Assembly: GCA_021904315.1 (NCBI GenBank) | Contig: CM038910.1 | Span: 26,236,256-26,300,255, forward strand | Origin: Sphagnum magellanicum | Taxonomy: Eukaryota; Streptophyta; Sphagnopsida; Sphagnales; Sphagnaceae | Direction of reading: 5' to 3' | DNA: 64,000 nucleotides | Shown here: piece after piece, positions 23,331-34,802 of the stretch | How positions within the stretch are numbered: the stretch's first letter is position 1 | Layout: each line of letters opens with the position of its first letter | The notes under the pieces: model-generated | Database searches by the model: none | Told to the model about the DNA's origin: nothing | What the model saw: only the letters and a program-made list of their open reading frames with translations | Position numbers and translations under genes: made by a program

Positions 23331-23710
23331 ACATGCCTATTCACATCTGCAGATTATGCACCGCAACACTTGTAGTTTCACCAAGTCCACATGCAAGCCA
23401 TCATTGACAACAAAAAATCCCCAACATATTAATAAGTTGTTATGAGGTCTCCAAGGCACAACTTGGGCTTCTACAACAAGCTATGAAATATCATCATTTG
23501 ACATGTTGGGAGTTTGCAAATGCATTTTCAACATCTAAGATAGGTGAAGTTGGTGTATGAACCGGATTAGACAACATATGAACATAAAAAGTTGATGGAG
23601 TATCTTCATCAATTCCACCAACATTCTCAACATAAAAGTGCTATTTTTCAACCATTGCAACTTAAACACAAAACTTGAGTGAGCTGAAAAGGTGGTGGTG
23701 GTGTTATTAT

Positions 23711-24182
23711 TACCTTAAAGTGGCTATAGTAGAACCTTGAAGCAGTTAAAAGCAAAACTTTAGAGTAATTGTGCAAAACCTTAAAGTAGTTGTAGCAGAA
23801 CCTTAAAATAGTTATAGCAAAACCTTAAAGCATTTACAACAAATCTTTAAAAGAACTTAAATTAGCTACAACAAAACTTTAGAACAGCTTAGAGCAGCTG
23901 TAACAAAACTTTAAAATAGCTTAGAGTAGTTGTAACAAAACTTATGAATAGCTTAGAGTAGCTACAACAAAACTTTAAAATAGCTTAAAGCAGTTGTAGT
24001 AGAACATTTAAGGTAATTAAAATTGAACCTTAAAGCATCTTTTAGCAATTATAGCAAAACCTTAAGGAGTTGTAGCAGGCCGCACAAGCTTAAAGCAAAT
24101 GTAGCAAAACCTTAAGTAGTTATAGTAAGCTACAAAACCTTAGAGCAATTGTAGTAGAACCTTAGGTAGTTGTAACAAAATC
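23711..24182. repeat. Degenerate minisatellite, ~24-bp unit
   Basis: About 15-20 variants of 'aaaaccttaaagtagttgta'-gcag follow one another, with units drifting between roughly 24 and 35 bases (some extended by 'agcttagag'). It lies directly upstream (5') of the hAT relic on that element's own strand, a place where hAT elements may carry subterminal repeats. Whether it belongs to the element is inference. Confidence 0.75.
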
Positions 24183-24430
24183 TACATGGATTCAATCCAC
24201 AACAACCTCAAATTCTTGTGTCCTTTTTAATCAAACATTGAATCAATGTTATGTTTGCAAGTAACTACCATTTTCATCAAGTTCAAATCAAAACATCTAG
24301 TCAAAATCCAACACTAACTAAGATAAAAGCCCTTAAATCTAAAGATAAAAAAAGGAGAGATAAATGGAGGTTGAAACTTACTTCTATTAGGAGCTGTAAC
24401 ATTGCAAAAGATTGTTGAGTAATTAAACAA

Positions 24431-25130
24431 GTTGATGTAATGAGCGCCTATCAACAAGTAATCACTAAGTACCAAAACAAACCAAGAACAAAACCCAAAA
24501 GAAATTGTAGGTTTTTGGCACTAACTAAAATAGAAACCCTAACTCTAAAGACAAAAAAACAAGGATCAAAGGATATCGAAGCTGGAAGCTTACCTCTACT
24601 AAGAGCTGTAACATTTGTTGAAGATTGTTGAATAATAGAAGTCGATGCTTACCTCTACTAGGAGCTGTAACACTTGTTAAAGATTATTGAATAATAGAAG
24701 TCGATGTAGTGAGCGTCAATTAATAAGCAAATGCCAAGTAACAAAACAAACTAGAACAAAACCCAAAGGAGTAGAACAACACTTGCTGAAGATTGTTGAA
24801 TAGTAGAAGTCGATGCAGAGAGCATCAATCAACAAGCAAGTGCCAAATAACAAAACAAACTAGGAACAAAACCCAAAGGAGTAGAGCAAACATGTAGTTA
24901 TAGTTCGTCGGCAAGTTGATGCAGCGAGCACCAAGGAACAAGTAAATGCCAAACATCAAAAGAAACCGGGAACAAAACACATAACAACAAAAGCAAACTT
25001 ACAAAGTGCACGTCTGATTTTTAGTTTGTTAGCAAGTTGATGCAATGAGCACCAACGAACAAGCAAACACCAAACATCAAAAGAAACCATGAAAAAAACA
25101 CAAAAATAAAAAAAGCAAACAAATCAAGCA
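24431..25130. repeat. Second tandem array, ~105-120 bp unit, with an internal 59-bp duplication
   Basis: The anchor 'gt(t/c)gatgcaatgagc'-accaa recurs at about 24431, 24700, 24809, 24915 and 25036, each time followed by 'caacaagcaa', 'caaa-atcaaaa-aaac' and 'gaacaaaac'. Between the first two anchors a 59-bp unit starting 'cttacctctacta' is duplicated (24589 and 24648). Non-coding. Together with the minisatellite at 23711-24182 it makes a 1.4-kb repeat nest. Confidence 0.75.
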
Positions 25131-25614
25131 CGTCATTGTTAGGTGCACAAAAATGTAAAGGAAAATTGCTGAAAGGAGAATGTGACGGGTTCTAGCTTCC
25201 AGCATTCCAGCCTTAAACCCTAACCCTGTATGAATGACTTAAACACTAAATCCATATCCAGCATTTTCAAAACCCTAATGGGCTGGATACGGTTGCCTAT
25301 TAAAGGTCATTCAACCAGGTACGGTTACACATAGGATGTGTCCATAAGACACATCTGGCGGTGGTGTATGCTGCCGGATATTTAGAACTTAAAAATTTGC
25401 AGATATGGATTCATCCATATCCGTTGAGTATCCGAATGCATAACCATATATATATATAGATATCCGGCCAACACTGGTTGCTACCAAACTAGCCAAGATA
25501 CTAGGCTACTTCAAAGCACAAAGTTGGGTTCGGATTAGTGTCAAGAAGTTTTCCTTGGGCCCTCAATTAGTTTAATGTAGTAGCATTAAAGCTTTTTGAG
25601 GGATTGTCACTTAT
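25131..25614. other. Spacer without a recognisable gene
   Basis: Shows scattered inverted words around 'atccatatcc' and 'ggatacgg' or 'ggatat' (25250-25470) and a short (TA)n run near 25446-25457. No coding sequence. Confidence 0.4.
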
Positions 25615-25860
25615 TTCAAAAACCAAACTTCCACCCCTTCGTACACACACCCCATCCCCATGACTGACCTATTCCAAGCAGCTGGTTGTTGAGATGGGCT
25701 ATGGCCTAATACAAGTGGCTGGTTGTGGAGATGGAGAGTTTTTGACATCAAGGTTGTGCTAACTTGACGTCCTTTAAATTATCTTGTTTTTAATACCGTT
25801 TAATATTTTTCCAAACATGTGATGTGCTTAAATAAAGTTTTGCAAGGTTTTGATAAACTG
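25615..25860 (+). mobile_element. LINE 3'-end fragment, same family as 17570-19655
   Basis: Shares with 19455-19655 the order 'aacttccaccc', 'gacctatt-caag', 'gagatggaga-tttttgaca', 'tgtgctaacttga-gtcctt' and 'taaataaagttttg-aaggtttt'. Only the last codons and the 3' untranslated part are present, which suits a 5'-truncated LINE insertion. Both copies end at the same point. Confidence 0.65.
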
Positions 25861-26104
25861 AAGTAGGCCTAATTGTTTTGTCTTTCCCACAAATTCAGCA
25901 ACATCCCTCTTAAGTTAAGTGTTTTTAAGCTTCCTACTACGGACCCACCAGTGCACCATGAAGGTTTTGTATAGGAAGTGGTGAAGAAACAATTTTATCT
26001 GTTGGGCTCCAGTTCCCTATCTAACCATGGTGGTTGACTCGGCAACATTTTTAGTATAATAAAAACAAAACCCTTACCTACCTACAAACTATAAGACATT
26101 GTTC

Positions 26105-26361
26105 ACTACCTTACCCTAAGGTCAGTTTCGTCATTAAATAATGTTCCAAATGAAATTTTGTGAAAATATGACATTGGTGACATGTTGAAAATTATCATAA
26201 CTATCATAGGCTACACTCTAAATAATTTCACAACTCGTATCACAATATTAGAGTGGATGCTGGAAAAATATGTTATTTCAATTATTATTTTTAATTCATT
26301 TTTTGAAAAATAATATTTATTCGTTTTGTCAATGTGCAAACTGACCCTAGGCTAAGGTAAT
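26105..26361. mobile_element. MITE-like element, copy 2 (257 bp)
   Basis: Same terminal inverted repeats as 5303-5566: the left end is actaccttaccctaaggtca and the right end, read on the other strand, is attaccttagcctagggtca. The interior shares 'gacatgttgaaaatcat' or its variant and 'cataggctacactct'. It sits about 420 bp before the start codon of sucrose transporter 2, so it may contribute to that gene's promoter. Confidence 0.68.
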
Positions 26362-26564
26362 TTGCCCATACCCATCTTATAAGAAGCTACATAGCATTTA
26401 TTAATAACTTGGGGTAGATTGAAAACATTTTTTTGTATTTCAGCCTTGACTCTCTTAGTGTAAAACCATTGAGGCCCATTTCAACTTTTGCACCAATAGG
26501 AATGCTTGATTTGGGTTGAACATGGGATCTGACTCCTATTGTAAAGCGGGCCTAACTCAGTTGA

Positions 26565-26784
26565 GGTTAACCCACAGGTTAGTGGGAAGAAGAAGTGGTC
26601 GTGTTGGTGGAAGCAGAAGAAAACAAGAAGTTGTTGTTGTCGTTGGTGGAAGAAGAAGACGAAGAAGAAATTGTTGTTGTATTGTTGAGGTGTTGGTGGA
26701 AGAAGAAGAAGAAGAAGAAGTTGTTGTAGTTGTTGATGTTGCTGTGATTTTTGTAGGAAGTGTTGTTGTGGTGGAATTGGAGAG
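26565..26784 (+). promoter_or_regulatory. Leader/promoter of sucrose transporter 2 with GAA and TTG microsatellites
   Basis: Alternating (GAA)n and (TTG)n tracts run from about 26585 to 26772, homologous to 7800-8010 before copy 1 but with longer, differently expanded tracts. The purine repeat resumes just inside the coding region as GAG codons (26797-26817). No TATA box assigned. Confidence 0.45.
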
Positions 26785-28464
26785 ATGGGGGAATTGGAGG
26801 AGGAGGAGGAGGAGGAGCAAGACCAGGGGTGGCGGAAGAAGAATAACAAGGGAAAGAACAGAGTACCCATTAGTGCATTGGTGCGTGTAGCTAGCATAGC
26901 AGTCGGGGTGCAATTCGGGTGGGCATTGCAGTTGTCCTTGCTGATTCCTTACGTACAAGAGTTGGGCATTTCCCATGCATGGGCAAGTCTCATTTCTGTG
27001 TGTGGACCTGTGACGGGTATGTTGGTGCAGCCGACCATCGGGCATTACAGTGATGGTTGTACAAGCAAGTATGGTAGAAGACGTCCTTTCGTCGTCGTCG
27101 CTGCCATTTCTGTCGTCGTGGGAGTTCTTACCATCAGTTTCTCCGCTGATTTGGGATTTCTTCTCGGGGATTCGCTCATTGCTCGTCCTCGTGCTATCGT
27201 GGTCTTTGTTCTTGGGTTCTGGATTTTGGACCTTGCCAATAATGCTCTGCAAAGTCCTTGTCGAGCTCTGCTTGCTGATTTCACCGGGAAGGACCAGAGG
27301 AGGACACAGAAAGCCAACGCTTTCTACTCCTTGTTCATGGCGCTTGGTAACATTCTAGGATTTTCGACTGGTGCATTTGGCGGTTGGTGGAAGCTCTTTC
27401 CCTTCACTCTCACCACTGCTTGCAACGTCTCTTGTGCCAATCTTAAGTTCACCTTTCTTGTCGGCATCGTTGTCCTTGCCTTCACCACATTCTTGAGCGT
27501 CACTGCAGCTTCTGAGATTCCTTACGTTCGTCTACCAAGATACGGCAGTAGGAAAGTTACGGCATTTACCCCGTCCCTTGCAGATCGCCAGTGTTCTTCT
27601 ACGGACCCTGAAGTCTGCGAGAGCACAGCTAGCATGTCTGGTACGATGCGGAATTCAAACGAGGAAGAAGAAACAGAAGCAGGAGAAGAGCTGGTTGAGC
27701 TGGAGTCAGAAGCCATGCTCTTGGAGCTCTTGAGGGCGCTGCGGGACCTTCCTCAGCCGATGTGGTGCATTTTGCTTGTCACAGCGCTCGCGTGGATGGC
27801 TGCCTCCCCTTTCCTTCTCTTTGACACGGACTGGATGGGGCGAGAAGTCTACATGGGCAAACCATCGTCTTTAGATCCTCTTGTCACCAAACGATACTCC
27901 GACGGAGTGCACATGGGAGCCTTGGGTCTTGTGCTCCATTCCATCGTGCTCGGCTTCTTTTCGCTCTGCATAGATTACCTTTGCGGAAAGCTTGGGTCGA
28001 AGTACCTCTGGGCATTAGGCAACATGGTCATGGCAGCTTGCTTTGGAGCAACTGCCCTGATAACAGCAACAGCAAAGCGAACTGCAACAACGGCTGAAGA
28101 AGGTCCGCCACCTTTTATAACATTAGCGGCGCTGCTGGTCTTCTCACTCCTCGGAGTTCCTCTTGCGGTGACGTTATCTGTGCCGTACGCTCTGACTGCA
28201 ACTTTTACAGAGAAAGTTGGAGGTGGCCAAGGTTTTTCCATGGGAGTGTTGAATCTTTCGATTGTTGTCCCGCAAATGATTGTTTCCTTGGGAGCCGGAC
28301 CCTTGGACGAGATTTTCGGAGGCGGCAACATGCCTGCTTTCTTTTTTGGAGCTGGAGCTGCACTTTGTGGAGGAGTTGCAGCCGTGCTACTTCTACCAAT
28401 GCCGCCACCGGACTCCGGAACGTCTAACAGGGTGCTTCTTGGCCATAGTTATCCCATCCCCTGA
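26785..28464 (+). CDS. Sucrose/H+ symporter, SUC/SUT family (copy 2)
   Basis: A 559-residue intronless paralogue of copy 1, about three quarters identical by eye. It keeps the family signature LDLANNALQSPCRALLADF in full, unlike copy 1, plus SKYGRRRPF, DTDWMGREVYMG, and the charged Asp and Arg pair 11 residues apart. It shares with copy 1 the unusual Gly in SDGCTS. The N terminus MGELEEEEEEEQDQGW has a seven-Glu run created by a GAG microsatellite. The central acidic loop is at about residues 265-310. The ATG is chosen as the first one after the microsatellite leader, and because RVPIS... aligns with copy 1. Expected role: proton-coupled sucrose transport at the plasma membrane or tonoplast. 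The better-conserved signature makes this the more secure transporter of the pair. Confidence 0.94.
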   Translation: MGELEEEEEEEQDQGWRKKNNKGKNRVPISALVRVASIAVGVQFGWALQLSLLIPYVQELGISHAWASLISVCGPVTGMLVQPTIGHYSDGCTSKYGRRRPFVVVAAISVVVGVLTISFSADLGFLLGDSLIARPRAIVVFVLGFWILDLANNALQSPCRALLADFTGKDQRRTQKANAFYSLFMALGNILGFSTGAFGGWWKLFPFTLTTACNVSCANLKFTFLVGIVVLAFTTFLSVTAASEIPYVRLPRYGSRKVTAFTPSLADRQCSSTDPEVCESTASMSGTMRNSNEEEETEAGEELVELESEAMLLELLRALRDLPQPMWCILLVTALAWMAASPFLLFDTDWMGREVYMGKPSSLDPLVTKRYSDGVHMGALGLVLHSIVLGFFSLCIDYLCGKLGSKYLWALGNMVMAACFGATALITATAKRTATTAEEGPPPFITLAALLVFSLLGVPLAVTLSVPYALTATFTEKVGGGQGFSMGVLNLSIVVPQMIVSLGAGPLDEIFGGGNMPAFFFGAGAALCGGVAAVLLLPMPPPDSGTSNRVLLGHSYPIP

Positions 28465-30786
28465 CATTTTCACCCTCACCTCCCTTCAAATCTCCCAATT
28501 CTCTTCTTGCATCTTGAAGCAAAATTTGCATCAAAGCTTATACTTCCATCTTCTCCTGAAGAGTTATGGAAGAAGGATCCTCTTCACCATCTCCCCTTGA
28601 GGACTCTGGATCTAACACCTAGTCTTCTTTTCAAGCTTGCTCCATTCAGAGGCTTATCTTCTACCTGCACCATCTCCGATGAAGCTATCTTTGCAGAACC
28701 TTTTCAATCCTCTTCTCAAATATTGTTTGCACCATGATTCATGACAACTCACAATCTAGTCATGTTTTTCTTCAGTCAAGAGAGATCACTGTGAATGATT
28801 GAATGCATCATTCTCCTCCGTTGTACATACGAAAACGCCTAAGTCATTAAAGGATGATTACAGGGCACAAACTACTCTGCCTTGCTTGTATCTTCAAGAT
28901 CCTCCAACTGCAAATGTTTTTGTCAATCCTCCAACTTCAGGGTTGTATAATATAATGCTCAGATGCTTTACCATTAACACTCTTTCTCCTCCTTATGCAG
29001 AAATGTTTCATGAGATTTCAAATCTAATGCTTGTTGTCGAGACCCAAAACCTTAGATTTGGAACACATCTGGTTCTGAAACTCCCTGATGTATGGGTGGG
29101 ATAGAAATGACACAAAAGAACCAGGCTTTATGTCTGAGGTTCTGAGTGATGGGAAGACTAGGGAAGACTAAGATACTTTTGGGAGTTGGCCTTAATCTTT
29201 TTTGGATGCTCTACTGAACATGTAGCGTTGTAGTTCTTTGCATATGCAAGGGAGATCTATGCCCAGATATGATACATTTGTTTGACCTTGGTTGGAGAAT
29301 CTACAGAGTAGCTGATGGAAAGAGCTTTGCTGCACCTGAGAAGGCCCGTAATCCACCATGAGATGACTGTTCACCTTGGCTGTGCCAGGCAACCCTCTCA
29401 GGTATTTACAGATTGGTGACAAACCAAGTTTTGGGATATCTTTTGTAGCAGGTTGTTTGAATTGCAGTTTAAGTTGGTTCAGCTGAGTCCAGAATTCAAT
29501 GAAATGCCAAAGTCTTTCTGCAGTTACTTCAGCTGTATGGCTTCTTCTATTGCTGATGATGGTTTTGTAGCAGCTTGGACCATCACAGCATAGTTTTTGC
29601 ACTGCTAAGACTGCTTCCCTTTTGAGTAGAATTAAACAACCAGAAGTTGTTAGATTTTCTTTTCCAAATCTGCTGTTAGACTAAACACCACCTCATTCAT
29701 ACGCTTCTATTCCAGATAACCAGCTTAGGTTCAACTCTCAATTAGTATTTGCAGATACTAAATCCAAACATCACCTACAAATCAAATCCTAGCCATACGC
29801 TGACATGCATGAACCAAAACCATAACACCATTGTGTCATTCAACCACATCAAATCTATTTGAACTCATCACAAACGATGCATCCTGCAAGACTGCTATGC
29901 TTTATTTCATACATTCCAATCCTTGGGTTTCCGTGCCACCTTACTCCTTAAAACTCTACTCAATCTTCACTCCTCTAATTTGGTGTAGAGTTCTATTATT
30001 CTCACAGTGATTTTCTGAGTCCCATCTACTAGCTGAAACTCTATAGCTTATATTTGTTTACTGGTTCTTTTCCAGCCTTGATTACAGCAGCGAAAGTGGA
30101 AAGTTTGGAAGGAAACAGAAATTTCCTCATCATTCAAATGCTTAAACCTCCATCCCAATGGCTTGGATCAACCATAATAAACAAATCAGAAGTTGTAGGT
30201 AGGTAGAAATAGGGTCCCTGCAAGGAGAGCAGCTGGGAAGAAGTGAGAATAAGTGACTCTACCTTACAAGGATTTGCAATTGCAGAAATGCCAAACACAC
30301 ACCAATGGAATTGCTCATATACTGCCATTTCAACTCCCTGCTCACTTCCTGACTCAAATCCTCTCTGAACAAGGGTGGGTTGATTTTGAGTTTGAGGATC
30401 CATAATTGTTCTTTGCCTAGCAGGGCATCTGGCTGTCAGATGTCAGATCCATTAACAATGAATGCAGAATCTCAAGCACTCCAAATTTGTTTCAGGCCAC
30501 AAGAACATTCCAAGTGTTTAATCTCCCAAAACAACAGGCTGGATTGCCCAGAACAATTGTTGAATGGAAAAGTCTGAGGAGTGAAAATTGGAAAACTGGA
30601 TCCTGAAACAAGCTGTTTGAAGGCAGATTGCCAAGAAGAATTGCTAAACTGAATGTCTGAGAAAAGAACCGAAAACTGGATACAGGAAAATCAGTAGCAG
30701 GGATTGGGGTTGGTTGAAGCACCCCACCACCCAGTATCTTCTTTAACACATTACATGTTTTAGAAAGTACCAGAAATGTCCAGGTC
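28465..30786. other. Spacer between sucrose transporter 2 and the glycosidase gene
   Basis: 28465-28960 matches the 3' flank of copy 1. About 28970-30350 is specific to block B: it shows a 136-codon minus-strand frame (29192-29602) without an ATG near its start or a recognisable domain. 30355-30786 matches 10340-10785 and is probably the 3' untranslated region of the minus-strand glycosidase gene. Confidence 0.5.
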
Positions 30787-33700
30787 TCACTCATTGAACC
30801 TCCTCCATGATCGATAATTTTCACCATCACTAATTGCAAGTCCAATCCCTCGCTGAGAGATTTTGTCACCCTCAAATTTTCCAACACCCAAATAGTACAT
30901 CCTGAAGCTTCCATCTTCCATTGCCAAAACATAAGGAGTTCCCACCAGCACATTATCCCAAAAATCCTCTCCTGTCCGGGCCCTTAAAATTGGTCCTCCA
31001 GGTTCAGGTCCACAGTTCTGATCTCTCTCCCAGATGATTCCATCATCAGAGACAGCTAATCCAATTGCATACTGGAACTTGAAATCTGAGCCTTCATAGA
31101 ACATCACAAATTGGTCACCAATTTTAAGCACATGGCGGACAGAAGCACCTCCCTCATCCCATGAGCCTGGGGCACCCAATGACAGAACTTTACCACCCTT
31201 CACCCAGTTCTCTCCATCTGTTGATGTGGCTATACCAGGTGTATAACACCCAAATCCTGTTGGTCCTTCTGTCTCACGGGTGTGATATGTCATAAACCAT
31301 TTCCTATCTTCACCTCCTGATTACATACAGTACATGGTCATGTTATTTTTGCAATTTTCTGACAATGATGTCTAACATCTTGCCCAATTCATACAAATCT
31401 ATAAGAAAACTGCCTCCCTTGCACAGGAAAATCTGCCTGTTTCAAGGGAACTTTCCAAAGGTCATCTATAACTGGAAGAGTCTTTTAGAATGAGCCCGGC
31501 CACAATGGACACTTGTCAATGAAGTATTCCAAGCAGCATTCATAAATCTTGGTTGGAATATTCAAACATAAAAGGAAGGCCCTCAAACCATTGACATCAA
31601 TGTGAAAACCACAAGATTCAAAAGATCTTTTATGCTTCTTCAAAATTTCACATTGTGGATGTTCAGGGTTTGAAGTTAGAACACAAGATAAGAATATCAT
31701 GCTGTCGTTCTAATGCAGTACATCTTCCTCTTCCACTCTGTCAGAATTCTTTGTACTCTTAGAACATCTTCAAGGAGGATAACAACAATTCCACATCTGC
31801 ATTAAAGGCTAACTACAATCCCACTGTTTGTACAACAAATAAAGTGTCAAGATATAGCATTCATACTTGCAACCTCTGTAAAAGTTCTCTCCATCTAGGT
31901 CTATCAAGGATCAACAAATTCAGAACTTCAGGCCCTTGAAGTAAAATTTGCTTAAGTCGAGGAGAAAAACCTTAAAATCAACTCACACTTATGAAGACAG
32001 AAAGCTCCAGGATTGTGCACAAGCAGGTGTAAGGGCTCCTAATTTCAAAGTTCCTCCAAACCCATCAGCACCCAAGGAAATCTCAAACTTTTCATGCCTG
32101 TGATGTGTTCCATGTTTTCACTACTATTATCCTAGGTTAATGATGAAGATCCAAACACTTATGAAATAGTGCGAAACGGTTTTAGGACTCTGAAAATCTA
32201 AGATCATATGTACCTTTGGGTGGGATTACTCGTGGCCAGGAAACACCATTCTTGTCCCAAGAGTCTGCATCTCCAAGTTCTAGAATTGGACCTTTTCGGT
32301 CTTCAAATGAGAGCCCATCCTTAGACATAGCTAATCCTGGCTGCAACCTCACACCCCTGCATCATCAAGCCAAGTCACAGAGCATCAACACAAACTTTTG
32401 CCTGAGACACTTACACATCTACAGTTCATGCTCTGTAACCTGAGACACTTACACAACTTTTGCCAGAAAATAGATGAATGCCTTGACATGGACATGAATG
32501 ACACAAGGGGTTTCAAGTATCAGCTGGTAATGATTCTTAGACTTCAAAAATCTGCCACATTGATTCTTCAGCTATGACACATCTACTTGTTGAACCTTGG
32601 CAATACATGCATATGTGGAATCCTGAAAAGCATCTTTTTCTTGAGTGATCGCAGGAGTTGATCAATAAACAACCAAACCTGAATTTTTTGTCTGTGGGGC
32701 CTCCTGGGATAGGTAGTTCATCAAAGCTGCCTCCAAAATAATACATATGCCAATCACCTCCATCAGCATCAAACACTACATCGCTGACTCCCAAATGAAC
32801 AGCATCAAAAGCTTCAGAATCTGGTGATGGATCCATCATGGCACCTCCACTGAGGTGGCCTTTATATCGAGTGAAAGACAACCCATCTTGGCTCACTGCC
32901 ATGCCAACTCTGCCTGTGGGTAGATAAGGGTTGAATGGTGTCACTCCTCTGGCCCAGAGATCTGAATCCCGCCCATAATAGTACATACGGTATCTGAAAC
33001 TTTGTGTTTTATCAACTGTGCAACTGTCTCGAACAACTACAGGTCCAGAGAAAAGTTTTCTGTCCCACCAATCTGAGTCTGGTGGCGGTGGTCCAAGTAC
33101 TCGTCCTGAAAATCGCCTGCTTCTTCAAACATCAAGAGTTAGAGATTCCTTCCACAAAGTGATCCATTTACTCTGAAATCCTGAAAACACAACTACACAC
33201 TATGAAACAAGCATTGAAATTGATATAACTGAAACCAAAATCCCACACTTCTGCATATTTTATTCCACAAAAGACTCTTCTTCTAGAAGTTGCAAATCAG
33301 CAACATGCAGTGTGCAAAATGTACTATAGTAAACAAACCTGTCTGACTGTGGCAGATCTAAGCTTCCAACTGTTGCGTCGCTGCTCTTCCCTTCCATGCT
33401 GCAAACTGTCATGAACAATTTGAAGCACACTGTCTTTAACTTGTTTGTGTTGCTGTTGGCAGGGATCATCTGCAGTTGCAATAGAAGATTGAGATCAGAA
33501 AAACAACACTATATGAAGCAGAGGAGATGTCCAAGGCAAAACTTGGCACTCAATGCAACAACTGGAGGGAACAGGGGAGAACCTTCAAACCCAGTCCCTA
33601 GGCAAGAAATGTCACTGCAAAACAAATCTGATCTGCCAGGAATCAGATACATCGATTCCTGGCTGATCAACAACAGAATCAAACAAGACTTCAGCAAAGA

Positions 33701-34385
33701 GAAATCACACAAGCAACAGATGATTGAATTTCCTTGAAAGATTCAATAGTATACCCTCCAAGAAAACAGTGTCTTTAAAGCTCTCCTTTGAAATTCAGAA
33801 ACTCCAAAAGCAAGACTTCTTATCAGAAAGCCACACATTCGAGCAGTGAGGGAGCTCTCTCAACCATTTGAAATCCCCAAAATCTTGCAGAAACAGGTAT
33901 GAGAATTCTTCTGAATTCCATAAGCAACGGGAGACAAACTCAAAACTGCGGGAAAAAGCAAGTGTCTGCTGATCAACATATATACCACAGGCTTGCTTGC
34001 CATAGAATACCCAGGAAGGAAGAAGAAAACCCTGATTCTTCGTCCACAGACCAGAATCCCAAGAATCCCATTCCCATCCCATCGAAGCAACAAAGCTTAC
34101 TGAAGCTTAATGCTGAAGAAGATGTTGCTGAATTTATTGCAGAAGCGAAAGACTCCTTACGACGATCCCAAAAACCTCGACAATGGACAAAAAAGCCCAC
34201 CGGAAAGACTTACAACCAATAATGCTAGAAACTGCTTGCGCCAGAGAAGATGAGCGTACCCAATTCCTGAAGCTCCTGCTTGATGATTCCAGATTGGGAG
34301 ATGAGCAGATCTTGGGTATGTAGCAACAATTCGGAGATTGAAGCACGGAAACGGTTTCACGAAAACAGATGGCTGAGCAAGCCAT
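30787..34385 (-). CDS. Plastid-targeted five-bladed beta-propeller glycosidase-like protein (GH43/GH32 clan fold)
   Basis: Five exons on the minus strand: 34214-34385, 33339-33405, 32679-33116, 32214-32356, 30787-31316, with GT-AG introns and consistent phases; 449 residues. Residues 1-57 (MACSAICFRETVSVLQSPN..., Ser/Arg-rich, few acids) look like a chloroplast transit peptide. The propeller begins at SDATVGSLDLP and PDSDWWDRKLFSGPVV, with blade motifs MYYYGRDSD, GMAVSQDGLSF, WHMYYFGGS, GLAMSKDGLSFEDR, GIATSTDGENW, IGLAVSDDGIIWERD and FRMYYLGVGK. This is the plant family annotated as arabinanase/levansucrase/invertase-like; its substrate is, as far as I know, not established, so I give no reaction. 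Exon 1 and its splice to 33405 rest on phase and signal-peptide character; the other exons are firm. The gene is divergent from the PPR gene, with 417 bp between the start codons. Confidence 0.85.
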
Positions 34386-34802
34386 AGCACTGCTCCAATA
34401 TCTTTCGTCTTCCACCGGCCCCCACCATCCCCGTATCAGAAAACACAACACAGAACCCAAACCGCGGATCGTCGACCTGAGAAACCCAAACCTCGGATCT
34501 TCGACTTCAGAAACCCAAAGGATCAGAAAGATTGTCTGAAAAGCAAGCCAGATGGTAGATAGTAGATAGATCTTCAAGAATACCGAACATGAACTGATGA
34601 ACGACGCGAAGAATCTGCGCCAAAACTACGAATCGCATGCCGCAGGCTTTGTGGATGAGGCTAAGTGCACGTGTCTGGTATAGATCTACAAAACCTTAAT
34701 ACTTTTCCGAGGAAGATTTGTGAGTGTCGCTCCAGTATTCTATCTCTCCTTCCTTCTTTTGGGCTCCTGCGTGTTGCTGATGATGTCTGTTGTTGGGAAA
34801 GC
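34386..34802. promoter_or_regulatory. Divergent promoter between the glycosidase and PPR genes
   Basis: Only 417 bp separate the inferred start codons of the minus-strand glycosidase gene (34385) and the plus-strand PPR gene (34803). Both 5' untranslated regions and both promoters must share it unless upstream non-coding exons exist. No TATA box stands out. The whole intergenic piece is missing in block A. Confidence 0.45.

Noticed and set aside
29192-29602. 136-codon minus-strand frame
   Set aside because: It begins with GTG, has no ATG near its start, no recognisable domain and no counterpart in block A.
34665-34802. Longer N terminus for the PPR protein beginning at 34665
   Set aside because: The codon there is GTG, not ATG. 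The first in-frame ATG is 34803, and it begins a good organelle-targeting peptide.
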